A DNA stretch of 30,593 nt from the NCBI GenBank assembly GCA_050011095.1, contig JBEKJU010000008.1:1-30593 (forward strand), given 5' to 3'. Every line of letters starts with the position of its first letter. Position 1 is the first letter of the stretch. The position numbers and the translations under genes were made by a program. Below are positions 1 to 8,180 of the stretch, piece after piece. The notes under the pieces are model-generated. The model did not search any database and was not told where the DNA came from. It saw nothing but the letters and a program-made list of their open reading frames with translations. Source of the DNA: JBEKJU01 sp050011095. GTDB taxonomy: Bacteria > Desulfobacterota > Syntrophorhabdia > Syntrophorhabdales > WCHB1-27.

Positions 1-423
1 CTTACCCGAAAGTTGGATCAGGTCCTCTGTCCGGTAGATGTAGTCGAAGTGGTCCCTCGTCGGCTCGATGACAAAATCGCCGCTTGGGTCCAGCTCGGAA
101 GCGAGCCGTGCATCGGCCCTGTCTATTCGCGGGTCAGGAATGTTCTTCTCGTCCTTCATCCATGATAGGAGCATGCGGCTCGCCTCGCTGCGCGGGGGAG
201 GGCCGATCGGGGGGAGGGCCTGCACCCCATTTCCCGAATTGGACGCGATCACGAGCAGCGAGTCGCGGTAGAGGGACCATTCGAAGCCGTAGTGGGACCT
301 CCATATGAACATATTGGTAAAATTCAGCTCCGATGTGTGGGGCTGGTACTCCCACAGCTTGCCCTTGATCAGGTCCCGATCCTCAATGCCGATGGGCTTG
401 AATTCCGGAAATTCGTATAACAT
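1..423 (-). CDS. DUF2156 domain protein, N-terminal part (cut by window edge)
   Basis: The reading frame opens with ATG at 423 and runs 141 codons to the window edge without a stop, so the C-terminal half is missing. The N-terminus (MLYEFPEFKPIGIEDRDLI) is followed by LNFTNMFIWRSHYGFEW near residues 34-50 and by YIYRTEDLIQLSGK at the edge. This pattern is typical of the DUF2156 family, whose fold is related to the GNAT-like C-terminal domain of the lysylphosphatidylglycerol synthase MprF. Full-length members are about 290-300 residues. The substrate of the stand-alone proteins is generally unknown, so no reaction is assigned. It lies 63 bp downstream of nadE on the same strand. A purine-rich GGAAAGG is about 14 nt from the ATG, which is rather far. 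A TATACT hexamer six bases before the ATG could be a -10 element, but no -35 is visible. Confidence 0.82.
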   Translation of the reverse strand, partial: MLYEFPEFKPIGIEDRDLIKGKLWEYQPHTSELNFTNMFIWRSHYGFEWSLYRDSLLVIASNSGNGVQALPPIGPPPRSEASRMLLSWMKDEKNIPDPRIDRADARLASELDPSGDFVIEPTRDHFDYIYRTEDLIQLSGK

Positions 424-449
424 AGGGATAGTATAACCACCTTTCCTTC

Positions 450-478
450 AGGGTGCATCAGGCCTGAGCCCGCACCCT
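450..478. repeat. Inverted repeat between nadE and the DUF2156 gene
   Basis: Two perfect 7-bp arms (AGGGTGC at 450-456 and GCACCCT at 472-478) enclose a 15-nt loop that contains the palindrome TCAGGCCTGA. It starts 8 bp after the nadE stop codon. A transcript from the minus strand could fold into a GC-rich hairpin here. No U-tract follows, so it is not a standard intrinsic terminator. It may protect the 3' end of the nadE message or do nothing. Confidence 0.4.
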
Positions 479-486
479 TTCCGACA

Positions 487-2553
487 TTACCCGGGGTCCT
501 CGTCGGGGATCCGGGCAAGGAGGACCCGCCATGCAGCAGCCTCGGCGTCGCTCGGCGCGCGCCAGTCAGCCCTGGGGGACAACGAACCGCCCGAGCCTAC
601 CTTCGGTCCGTTCGCGATGCAGCTCCGCTTGTACTGGCTCAACTGAAAGAAGCGCTCGATGAATACGGCCAGCCAGCGCTTTATCTCGCCTATGCCGTAG
701 GCGCTTCTCTTCTCCTCGGGAATATCGGGCCAGAGGCCGCTTCCCCTCTCATGCCAGGCAGTCCACGAAAGGAAGGCGACTTTCGGCGGGGGGAATCCGA
801 AGCGGAGGATGTAGTAGAGCGTGAAATCCTGTAACGCGAAGGGACCGAGGACGTCTTCGGACTGCTGGTCCGGCTCCTCCCCGGTGGTGCCGGGCACCAG
901 CTCGGGACTTATCACGGTATCGAGGACATCCATGAGCGCCCCGCTCGCCTCGGGGCCGAAGAAATCCTTTCCCGCCACCCACCGGATCAGGTATTGGATC
1001 AGTGTCTTCGGCACGCTCGCGTTCACGTGGTAGTGCGCCATCTGATCGCCCACGCCGTAGGTGCTCCACCCAAGGGCAAGCTCGCTCAGATCACTCGTTC
1101 CGACTACGAGCCCCTGACGCCGGTTCGCGAGACGAAAGAGGTGGCTCGTCCGCTCGCCTGCCTGAACGTTCTCGAAGGCGATATCATAGACCGCCTCCCC
1201 CCTGGCGAAGGGGTGGCCGATGTCCTTGAACATCTGCATGCACGAGGGGCGAATGTCGATCTCCTCCCTCGTGCAGCCGAGGGCGTCGAGAAGCCTTTTC
1301 GCCTGCCCCATGGTGCGCTGACTCGTGGCGAATCCCGGCAGGAGGCAGCCGAGGATATTTGTTCGGGGAAGGTTCATGATGTCCATGGCCCGCACGGCAA
1401 CGATGAGCGCCTGGGTGGAATCGAGCCCCCCCGATACGCCGATCACCACCTTGTCGGTGCCCGTGAACTTAAGCCTTTTGGCGAGTCCCTGCACCTGGAT
1501 CTCGTAGACCTCGCGGCATCGCCGGTCCTGACCCTCGACGTCGCTCGGCACGAAGGGAAACCGCTCGTAGACCCGGTCGAGCAGAAGGACCTCCTGCCGC
1601 GGAATGGCCGCATCGACCGCCACGGTGCGGAAGTCCAGGAGGTGGTCGCGATGACGAAGGATCGACTGGCCGAAACTGTTCTGTCTCATCCGGTCCTGAA
1701 AGAGCCTGTCGAGGTCGACATCGCCGGTGATGAGCTGCGGGTCGTAGGAGAAGCGCCTCGATTCCGCGAGCCTTGTGCCGTTCTCGTATATCAGGCCCTG
1801 ACCGTCCCACGCCAGGTCGGTTGTCGATTCGCCGAAGCCCGCCGACGTGTAAAGGTAGGCGGCGATGCAGCGGGCCGACTGGTTTGCCACGAGCTGGCGC
1901 CGGTACCCTGCCTTCCCCACGGTAATGTTCGATCCCGAGAGATTGATGAGGACGGTTGACCCGGCGAGGGAGGCGTACGACGAGGGGGGAATCGGCACCC
2001 AGAGGTCTTCGCAGACCTCGATGAAGAACCTGAAGGCAGGCTGCCCCGTCACCTCGAAGAGGAGCCTGTTCCCGAAGGGCACGTCCTGGCCGAGGAGGTC
2101 GATCCGCGTGCATACCGCGTAATCCGCCGGGGCAAAGTACCGCATCTCGTAATACTCACGGTAGTTGGGCAAATAGGTCTTCGGCGCGATCCCCAGGAGT
2201 TTCCCGCCGTAGAGGACCGCCGCGCAGTTGAAGAGGAGGTCATTCACGACAAGGGGCAGGCCAACGACGGTGATGACGGGGATGCTCGCGGACGCCTCGA
2301 GGATCGTCCCAAGGCCGTCGCGGCAGCCGTCGAGAAGGGCCTGCTGGTGAAACAGGTCATCGCAGGAGTACCCCGTGAGTCCCAGCTCGGGAAAGGCGAC
2401 GAGGATCGCCTTGCGACGGGCGGCCTCTGCCATGAGCGCGATCGTCTCGCCGGCGTTAAAGGCGCAGTCGGCCACGCGCACGCGGGGTATCGCGGCGGCG
2501 AGACGCGCGAAATTGTGGTTGTAGAGGTTGAAAAAGGTGCGGCCCTGTGTCAC
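487..2553 (-). CDS. nadE: Glutamine-dependent NAD(+) synthetase
   Basis: This cytoplasmic enzyme makes NAD from deamido-NAD, ATP and glutamine, the last step of NAD synthesis. The 688-residue length matches the long two-domain form. The N-terminal nitrilase-like glutaminase domain shows the Glu-Lys-Cys triad: E56 in FPELGLTGYS, K125 in APKTYLPNYREYYE and C181 in IEVCEDLW. The C-terminal synthetase domain has the PP-loop SGGLDS at about residues 374-379. I chose the GTG at 2553 because GGGAGGAG lies about 9 nt upstream and the family-like sequence (TFFNLYNHNFARLAAA) begins just after it. An in-frame start at 2598 would add 15 residues unlike the family. The gene is 84 bp downstream of alaS and may be read with it or from its own promoter. 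Confidence 0.95.
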   Translation of the reverse strand: MTQGRTFFNLYNHNFARLAAAIPRVRVADCAFNAGETIALMAEAARRKAILVAFPELGLTGYSCDDLFHQQALLDGCRDGLGTILEASASIPVITVVGLPLVVNDLLFNCAAVLYGGKLLGIAPKTYLPNYREYYEMRYFAPADYAVCTRIDLLGQDVPFGNRLLFEVTGQPAFRFFIEVCEDLWVPIPPSSYASLAGSTVLINLSGSNITVGKAGYRRQLVANQSARCIAAYLYTSAGFGESTTDLAWDGQGLIYENGTRLAESRRFSYDPQLITGDVDLDRLFQDRMRQNSFGQSILRHRDHLLDFRTVAVDAAIPRQEVLLLDRVYERFPFVPSDVEGQDRRCREVYEIQVQGLAKRLKFTGTDKVVIGVSGGLDSTQALIVAVRAMDIMNLPRTNILGCLLPGFATSQRTMGQAKRLLDALGCTREEIDIRPSCMQMFKDIGHPFARGEAVYDIAFENVQAGERTSHLFRLANRRQGLVVGTSDLSELALGWSTYGVGDQMAHYHVNASVPKTLIQYLIRWVAGKDFFGPEASGALMDVLDTVISPELVPGTTGEEPDQQSEDVLGPFALQDFTLYYILRFGFPPPKVAFLSWTAWHERGSGLWPDIPEEKRSAYGIGEIKRWLAVFIERFFQLSQYKRSCIANGPKVGSGGSLSPRADWRAPSDAEAAAWRVLLARIPDEDPG

Positions 2554-2587
2554 GTTATCTGACTCCTCCCGATAGTCGAAGATGCAC

Positions 2588-2608
2588 CCCCTCCCCATAG
2601 GGGCGGGG
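2588..2608. repeat. GC-only hairpin in the alaS-nadE gap
   Basis: CCCCTCCCC (2588-2596) and GGGGCGGGG (2600-2608) can pair over nine positions with one central mismatch and a 3-nt loop. It is in the longest gap since dnaN in the minus-strand run. No T-run follows on either strand, so a canonical terminator is unlikely. It could slow polymerase, mark a processing site, or be incidental. Confidence 0.35.
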
Positions 2609-2637
2609 TCCGCGCCGTACCGGGAAAGACGGACGAC

Positions 2638-5292
2638 CTACCCGGCCAAAAGCTCCCTCACGTAGCTCAACGCCTCGACGACCGAATCCGCCGGAATGCC
2701 GCCCTGCGCCATCTGGGGATTACCTCCGCCCTTACCGTGGTATTTCGCCGCGATCGACTTGACGACCTGCCCCGCGTTCAGGGTAGCGGCAAGGTCTTTC
2801 GTGACGGCCGCCACGATAAGGCCTTTCGCCTCGTCCCTGGTGCCCACGACGACCATGCAGCTTCCGAGCCTGTCGCGGACAATGTCGGTCGCCTTCCTAA
2901 GGTCCTCCGCGCTCCCGCCCGGCACGAACAGGGAGACGATCCTCGCCCCGTTCTTCTCGAAGGCGCCCTTGATCGCCTCTTCGACCCGCTGGCGCATCAT
3001 CTCGTCCTTCAGGCGGGCAAGGTCCTTCTCCTTCGCGGAAAGCTCCGCGAGTAAGGCCTCCACCCTGTCCGGCAGGCCCTCGACATCGGTCTTCAGCTCC
3101 TTCGCGACGGCCCGCGCGATGCCCTCGACCGCTCTTCTGTGCATGAGGGCGCCCTTGCCCGTGACCGCCTCTATCCTTCGTATGCCCGATGCGAGGGAAC
3201 CCTCGCTGATAATCGAGAGGCTCCCGATCTCCCCCGTATTTCCGACGTGCGTTCCCCCGCACAGCTCCCGGCTGAAATCGCCCATCGACACGACCCGGAC
3301 CGTATCGCCGTACTTCTCCTCGAAAAGGGCGGTCGCCCCTTCGCGGATCGCGTCTTCCCTGCTTTTCACGTCTGTTTTGACCTCTACCGTGTCGAGGATC
3401 TTTTCGTTGACGATGTCCTCGACCCTCGCAAGCTCATCGCTCGCGAGCCCCTGAAAATGCGTGAAGTCGAAGCGCAGCCTGTCCCTCTCGACGAGGGAGC
3501 CCGACTGCTTGACGTGCTCGCCGAGGACCTGCCTTAAGGCGAACTGGAGGAGATGGGTGGCGCTGTGGTTCCTCGCCACGGCCCTTCTTTTCTCCCTGTC
3601 CACCGCGAGGTGCACGGACCGGCCGGTCCTGAAAACGCCCCTCTCCACCTTCACCGCATGGGAGAAGAGGTCTTCCTTCACCCTCGTCACGTCGTTCACG
3701 ACGGCCAGGGCGGATGCGTGCTCCATGATGACGCCGTCATCGCTCACCTGTCCCCCTGCCTCGCCGTAGAAGGGCGTGACGTCGAAGAAGAGGCTGCCCT
3801 CCTCGCCCTCCCGGAGATCCTCGACGGCCTGTCCTTCCTTCGTCAGGATGGCCAGGATGGTCCCGTCCGATTCGAGGGTGTCGTATCCCGTAAAGACGTT
3901 CTTCATATCCTCGATCCGCGTACCCGAGGCCGAAGCAGCAACCCCGAAATTTTCAGAGACCGACGCGTTGACGTTTTTCATGCGCCGGTCGGTCCTCGAC
4001 CGCTCCCTCTGCTCGCCCAGGGCCTTCTCGAAACCGGTCATGTCGAGCACAAGGCCGTCCTCCCCGGCCATCTCATCGGTGATATCGACGGGAAAGCCGA
4101 AGGTGTCGTAGAGCCTGTAGACCACGTCTCCGGGGATTACCTTGCCGCCCGCGGCCAGCCGCTCCTTCTTGACCTCCTCGTAGAGCCGCATGCCCACGCT
4201 CAGGGTTTCGAGAAAGCGCTCCTCCTCGCCCTTCAGGACGCGTAGGATGAAGGGGTAATTGTTCTTCACCTCCGGGTAGACGTCATCCATCATATCGACC
4301 ACGATCTTCGAGAGGTCCCCGAGGAAGTCCTTCTCGATGCCTATCTTCTTTCCGTAGCGCAGGGCGCGTCGCAGTATCCTCCGGAGCACGTAGCCCCGCC
4401 CCTCTTTGGAGGGCATGACGCCGTCGCTCACGATGAACGTGGCCGCCCGCACATGGTCGGCGATCACCCGGAAGGCGATATCCACCGGCTCCCTCTCGCC
4501 GTAGACCTCCCCGGAAATCTCTTCGAGTCGCCTGAGAAGGGGCCTGAAGAGGTCCGTCTCGTAATTGCCTATCTTCCCCGCGAGGACGGAGACGATCCGT
4601 TCGAGCCCCATGCCCGTGTCGATAGACGGCCTCGGAAGCCGTGTCATCTCGCCTGCGCGGGAGCGCTCGTACTCCATGAAGACGAGGTTCCATATCTCGA
4701 AAAACCTATCGCAGTCACAGCCCACCGCGCACGTCGATTGCCCGCACCCCACCTTCTCGCCAAGATCGTAGACGATCTCCGAGCAGGGACCGCACGGCCC
4801 CTCGTCGCCCATCGACCAGAAGTTGTCCTTCTCCCCGAGCCTCACGATCCTGGACGGCGAGACCCCCGTCGCCTTCCAGAGCCTCTCCGCCTCATCATCC
4901 TCCCTGAAGACGGTCACCCACAGGCGCCCCTCGTCGAGGCCGAGGGTTTTCAGCAGGAACTCCCACGCAAAGGCAATGGCATCCTTCTTGAAATAGTCAC
5001 CGAAAGAGAAATTACCGAGCATTTCAAAGAAGGTGTGGTGCCTCAGGGTCCTGCCCACATTGCCGAGGTCGTTGTGCTTGCCCCCTGCCCGCACGCACTT
5101 CTGAGAGGTCGTGGCCCGCGAATAGGGTCTTCTCTCCTGACCGAGGAACACGTTCTTGAACTGCACCATGCCGGCGTTGACGAACAGAAGGGTAGGGTCC
5201 TTTTCGGGGACGAGGGACGAGCTGGGCACCCTCGTATGCCCGTGGCGCTCAAAAAATTGCAGAAATTCGGTTCGCGTTTTTTTCGACAGCAC
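2638..5292 (-). CDS. alaS: Alanyl-tRNA synthetase
   Basis: Charges tRNA-Ala in the cytoplasm and edits mischarged Ser or Gly. At 884 residues it is the full-length bacterial type: class II catalytic core (residues 1-250 or so, with RTLRHHTFFEMLGNFSFGDYFK near 81-102), tRNA-binding region, editing domain with zinc-site motifs H576-SAT-H580 and C678-GGT-H682, and a C-terminal DHHA1 domain ending in a Gly-rich GGKGGGNPQMAQGG segment. The start is taken as GTG at 5292: AGGAAGGA sits 6 nt upstream and the usual N-terminus (EFLQFFERHGHTRVPSSSLVP) follows. A more upstream in-frame start at 5427 would run through the end of recA and add 45 unrelated residues. It follows recA by 2 bp, so its ribosome binding site lies in the recA coding end. 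The recX gene often found at this junction is absent. Confidence 0.97.
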   Translation of the reverse strand: MLSKKTRTEFLQFFERHGHTRVPSSSLVPEKDPTLLFVNAGMVQFKNVFLGQERRPYSRATTSQKCVRAGGKHNDLGNVGRTLRHHTFFEMLGNFSFGDYFKKDAIAFAWEFLLKTLGLDEGRLWVTVFREDDEAERLWKATGVSPSRIVRLGEKDNFWSMGDEGPCGPCSEIVYDLGEKVGCGQSTCAVGCDCDRFFEIWNLVFMEYERSRAGEMTRLPRPSIDTGMGLERIVSVLAGKIGNYETDLFRPLLRRLEEISGEVYGEREPVDIAFRVIADHVRAATFIVSDGVMPSKEGRGYVLRRILRRALRYGKKIGIEKDFLGDLSKIVVDMMDDVYPEVKNNYPFILRVLKGEEERFLETLSVGMRLYEEVKKERLAAGGKVIPGDVVYRLYDTFGFPVDITDEMAGEDGLVLDMTGFEKALGEQRERSRTDRRMKNVNASVSENFGVAASASGTRIEDMKNVFTGYDTLESDGTILAILTKEGQAVEDLREGEEGSLFFDVTPFYGEAGGQVSDDGVIMEHASALAVVNDVTRVKEDLFSHAVKVERGVFRTGRSVHLAVDREKRRAVARNHSATHLLQFALRQVLGEHVKQSGSLVERDRLRFDFTHFQGLASDELARVEDIVNEKILDTVEVKTDVKSREDAIREGATALFEEKYGDTVRVVSMGDFSRELCGGTHVGNTGEIGSLSIISEGSLASGIRRIEAVTGKGALMHRRAVEGIARAVAKELKTDVEGLPDRVEALLAELSAKEKDLARLKDEMMRQRVEEAIKGAFEKNGARIVSLFVPGGSAEDLRKATDIVRDRLGSCMVVVGTRDEAKGLIVAAVTKDLAATLNAGQVVKSIAAKYHGKGGGNPQMAQGGIPADSVVEALSYVRELLAG

Positions 5293-5294
5293 GT

Positions 5295-6329
5295 CTATTC
5301 CTTCCTCAGCCCGTAATGAACGAGCAGCTTCGATTCCAGGTCCGCCGCCACCTCGGGGTGTTCCCTGAGAAAGTCCTTTGCGTTCTCTCTCCCCTGGCCG
5401 ATCCTGGCCTCCCCGTATGAGTACCATGTACCTGATTTCTCTACGACGTTAGCCTCGACGCCCAGGTCTATGAGGTCGCCCTCCCTCGATATGCCCACGC
5501 CGAACACGATGTCGAACTCCGCTTCCCGAAATGGGGGAGCGAGCTTATTCTTCACGACCTTCACCCTTGTTCTCGATCCGACCACGTCCTGGCCGTCCTT
5601 GATCGCCGCGATGCGCCTGATGTCGAGCCTCACCGACGAATAGAACTTGAGGGCGTTCCCGCCCGTAGTCGTCTCGGGATTGCCGAACATGATGCCTATC
5701 TTCTGCCTGATCTGGTTGATGAAGACGACGATGGTCATCGATTTGCTGATCGTGGCGGTCAGTTTTCTGAGGGCCTGGGACATGAGCCGCGCCTGCAGCC
5801 CCATGTGCTGGTCACCCATCTCGCCCTCGATCTCGGCCCGCGGCACGAGGGCCGCCACCGAATCGATAACGACTATGTCCACGCCGCCGCTCCGCACGAG
5901 GATCTCCGTGATCTCCAGGGCCTGCTCGCCCGTATCGGGCTGCGAGATGAGAAGCTCTTCCGTGTTGACGCCGATCCTGTTCGCGTAGTGCACATCGAGG
6001 GCGTGCTCGGCGTCGATGAAAGCGGCCGCTCCGCCCATCTTCTGTACCTCGGCGACCACCTGGAGGGCGAGCGTCGTTTTCCCCGAGGCCTCCGGCCCGA
6101 ATATCTCGACCACCCGTCCCCTGGGAATGCCCCCCACGCCAAGGGCGATGTTGAGGCTGAGCGAGCCCGTCGACACAACGGGTATATCCTCGATGGGCCG
6201 CTCGCCCAGCTTCATGATCGAGCCCTTGCCGAAGGCCTTTTCGATCTGCGTCACGGCCATCTCTATCGCCCGTTCCTTGTTTCCTTCCCTTCCTTCCTCT
6301 GCCTTCGTCCTGCCGCCCTCTTCCCTCAT
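5295..6329 (-). CDS. recA: Recombinase RecA
   Basis: ATP-dependent strand-exchange protein for homologous recombination and SOS signalling. The 344-residue protein has the Walker A motif GPEASGKT at 78-85, the region around NPETTTGGNALKFYSSVRLDIR corresponding to DNA-binding loop L2 and after, and an acidic/basic N-terminal extension (MREEGGRTKAEEGREG) before the canonical AVTQIEKAFGKGSIM. The ATG overlaps the thpR stop as ATGA, and GGGAGG lies 9 nt upstream of the start. Because it sits inside a tightly packed run there is no intergenic space for a recA-specific promoter or LexA operator, so any SOS control would need a site inside thpR or further upstream. Confidence 0.98.
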   Translation of the reverse strand: MREEGGRTKAEEGREGNKERAIEMAVTQIEKAFGKGSIMKLGERPIEDIPVVSTGSLSLNIALGVGGIPRGRVVEIFGPEASGKTTLALQVVAEVQKMGGAAAFIDAEHALDVHYANRIGVNTEELLISQPDTGEQALEITEILVRSGGVDIVVIDSVAALVPRAEIEGEMGDQHMGLQARLMSQALRKLTATISKSMTIVVFINQIRQKIGIMFGNPETTTGGNALKFYSSVRLDIRRIAAIKDGQDVVGSRTRVKVVKNKLAPPFREAEFDIVFGVGISREGDLIDLGVEANVVEKSGTWYSYGEARIGQGRENAKDFLREHPEVAADLESKLLVHYGLRKE

Positions 6330-6880
6330 CGGTCCTCGCCTCCCAGTTTTATCCTCCAGACCGGGGCATATATGGCGCCGCCCGGTGTCAGTGTACTCTT
6401 ATAAAGAACGAGCCGCTCGATCACGAACCCCCTCTCCTCAATCGGCATGGGGTCTCCATTCGGGAAGGGCTTTGGTATGCGCCTCCTGCCCAGGGTGATG
6501 TGCGGCGCGAACCCCCTCCGTTCCCTCTCGACCTGTATCGCGGAAAGCCTCTCCTCGACCTCCGAGAATATGGCCTGTGACTGCTCCACCCCCTCTTTCA
6601 GCCGCACCACGACGACCCTCGCGCTCCGCCTCGTCGGGAAGGCGTCGAGGGCGCCCAAGCGGGCGGGAAACGGACCGATGCGCGCGCCGATCGGCGCGAG
6701 GACCTCCCTCATTTCCTCCCCCCTCGCCTCCTCGATCTCGCCCAGGAATTTCACGGTGATGTGGATGCCTTCGTCCCTCACCCAGCGCACCCCTTCCGTT
6801 CGCTTATCGAGCCGGCCGATCACACCCCTGAGATAGGCGATAATATCCGCGGGGAGATCGAGGGCCAGAAACGCCCTCAC
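6326..6880 (-). CDS. thpR: RNA 2',3'-cyclic phosphodiesterase (2H family)
   Basis: A member of the 2H phosphoesterase / 2'-5' RNA ligase family (LigT, ThpR), which opens 2',3'-cyclic phosphates on RNA. The two diagnostic HxTx motifs are visible: HITV at residues 40-43 and HITL at 127-130, separated by the usual ~85 residues. The length of 184 is normal. It starts with GTG at 6880, overlapping the pncC stop as GTGA, and ends overlapping recA by 4 bp. A thpR gene beside pncC and recA occurs in other genomes; whether this reflects a shared role in RNA or DNA repair is unknown. Confidence 0.9.
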   Translation of the reverse strand: MRAFLALDLPADIIAYLRGVIGRLDKRTEGVRWVRDEGIHITVKFLGEIEEARGEEMREVLAPIGARIGPFPARLGALDAFPTRRSARVVVVRLKEGVEQSQAIFSEVEERLSAIQVERERRGFAPHITLGRRRIPKPFPNGDPMPIEERGFVIERLVLYKSTLTPGGAIYAPVWRIKLGGEDR

Positions 6881-7356
6881 CGCACCCTGCCTTCGAGATA
6901 ATCGAGGACGAATGTCATGGCCTCGTCCGCGCTCTGCCGCTTTATGGCGGACCGGTCGCCGTCGAACCCGTGCTGCCGGGCGAGGACTGTCCCGCCCGCG
7001 GCGAGCCCCATGCAGACCGTTCCCACGGGCTTCTCCTTCGTGCCCCCTCCCGGTCCGGCGATCCCCGTCACGGAAAAGCCGATATCCGCACCGGCCGCAT
7101 GGCGGACCCCCTCGGCCATCTTTTCGGCGACCTCCCGGCTGACCGCCCCTTTCGCGACAATCAGGTCCTTCGGCACGGAGAGGAAACGTTCCTTCGCCTC
7201 ATTGCTATAGGTCACAAGGCCCGCGAGGAAGTAGTCTGAGGCGCCCGCCACGTCGGTGATCCTGCTCGAAATAAGGCCTCCCGTGCAGGATTCCGCAACG
7301 GCGACGGTCAATTTCCTCTCTCTGAGCAGCCTCCCCAGCCTTTCCTCGGGGCTCAT
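6877..7356 (-). CDS. pncC: Nicotinamide-nucleotide amidohydrolase (CinA C-terminal family)
   Basis: Predicted to deamidate NMN to nicotinic acid mononucleotide, a pyridine-salvage reaction. It is the stand-alone CinA C-terminal domain (159 residues) without the N-terminal MoCF-like domain of full CinA. Family motifs are VAESCTGG (residues 20-27, with the catalytic Ser at 23), GLVTYSNEAKERFL and GIAGPGGGTKEKPVGTV. I chose the ATG at 7356, not the in-frame one at 7371: GGGGGAGG lies 5 nt before 7356, and the longer form would translate its own ribosome binding site. The start overlaps the pgpA stop as ATGA. NadE at the other end of this block uses the product pathway, a possible functional link. 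Confidence 0.9.
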   Translation of the reverse strand: MSPEERLGRLLRERKLTVAVAESCTGGLISSRITDVAGASDYFLAGLVTYSNEAKERFLSVPKDLIVAKGAVSREVAEKMAEGVRHAAGADIGFSVTGIAGPGGGTKEKPVGTVCMGLAAGGTVLARQHGFDGDRSAIKRQSADEAMTFVLDYLEGRVR

Positions 7357-7790
7357 GTCAGCCTCCCCCATATGAGGAGCGCCATATTCGCGAACACGCC
7401 GGCAAGGATATCATCCGCGATGATACCATATGCGCCGGGCAGACGCTCCACTTTTCTTATAGGATAGGGTTTCAGTATATCAAAGGCGCGGAAGAGAATA
7501 AAGGCCCCGATGACGTTTCGAAGGGTGAGGCTCCGGCCGACGGTCGAGACGAGCATGCCGATCAGCTCGTCTATCACGATGTAGCCGGGGTCTTCCTCCT
7601 CCCCCCTTATCCGTTCGATCGCGAAGAAGGCGGCAACCACGATGAGGGCGATGAGGGCCGGGTTGTTGAAGGGGGGGAAGAACCAGAGGATCGCGCACGT
7701 GAGGACCGAGGCCCATGTCCCCGGCGCAAAGGGCAGGTAGCCTGTATAGCTGCACGTGGCGAACCACTCGCAGACCCTATCCTTTGTCAC
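7353..7790 (-). CDS. pgpA: Phosphatidylglycerophosphatase A
   Basis: Inner-membrane enzyme that dephosphorylates phosphatidylglycerophosphate to phosphatidylglycerol. Family motifs are GYLPFAPGTWAS near residues 17-28 and DPGYIVIDELIGM with the Asp/Glu pair. Several hydrophobic segments are visible (for example LTCAILWFF and ALIALIVVAAFFAI, and a C-terminal DDILAGVFANMALLIWG). The start is set at GTG 7790, which gives 145 residues and a 14-bp overlap with hisI. The longer frame from 7892 begins with 34 low-complexity residues that are antisense-like shadow of hisI. The ribosome binding site (GAGGA about 11 nt upstream) is modest, so translation may rely on coupling to hisI. Confidence 0.88.
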   Translation of the reverse strand: MTKDRVCEWFATCSYTGYLPFAPGTWASVLTCAILWFFPPFNNPALIALIVVAAFFAIERIRGEEEDPGYIVIDELIGMLVSTVGRSLTLRNVIGAFILFRAFDILKPYPIRKVERLPGAYGIIADDILAGVFANMALLIWGRLT

Positions 7791-8163
7791 TATAGACCGC
7801 GTCCTCGTCGAACACCTTTTCGCCGACCGGTGTCCAGCCGTCCCTCCACGACCTGTAGAAGCAGCTCCAGTAACCCGTGTGACAGGCGGCAACCTTCTGA
7901 TCGACTACCAGGAGGAGCGTGTCGCCGTCGCAGTCGAGGTAGAGGTTGCGCACCTCCTGGTAGTGGCCCGATGTTTCGCCCTTGAGCCACAGCTTCTTTC
8001 GCGAGCGGGACCAGTAATGGGCGCGGCCTGTCGCGCGCGTCAGCTCCAGCGCCTCCGCATTCATGTAGGCCACCATCACCACGTCGTGGGTCCGCTCGTC
8101 CTGGACGACCACGGGGATGAGCCCCTGGACATCCCATTTCACGGCGTCGCCGATATTCACCAT
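7777..8163 (-). CDS. hisI: Phosphoribosyl-AMP cyclohydrolase
   Basis: Third step of histidine synthesis: opens the adenine ring of phosphoribosyl-AMP. This is the single-domain HisI (128 residues); the HisE pyrophosphohydrolase domain fused in some bacteria is absent and hisE is not in the window. Metal-site residues are visible: D77, C78, D79 and D81 in LDCDGD, then C94 and C101 in ACHTGYWSC. The ATG at 8163 has GGAGAAGGG immediately upstream. It is the last his gene of the cluster, 17 bp after hisF, and overlaps pgpA by 14 bp. Confidence 0.95.
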   Translation of the reverse strand: MVNIGDAVKWDVQGLIPVVVQDERTHDVVMVAYMNAEALELTRATGRAHYWSRSRKKLWLKGETSGHYQEVRNLYLDCDGDTLLLVVDQKVAACHTGYWSCFYRSWRDGWTPVGEKVFDEDAVYSDKG

Positions 8164-8180
8164 TCCCTTCTCCTATCCCC

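Noticed and set aside
994..1959. A 321-codon open frame on the plus strand opposite nadE
   Set aside because: It is antisense to the synthetase domain of nadE with no ribosome binding site or family features.
5293..5427. N-terminal extension of AlaS from an upstream in-frame start
   Set aside because: The added 45 residues are Gly/Arg-rich, overlap the recA coding end, and precede a good Shine-Dalgarno and the normal AlaS start.
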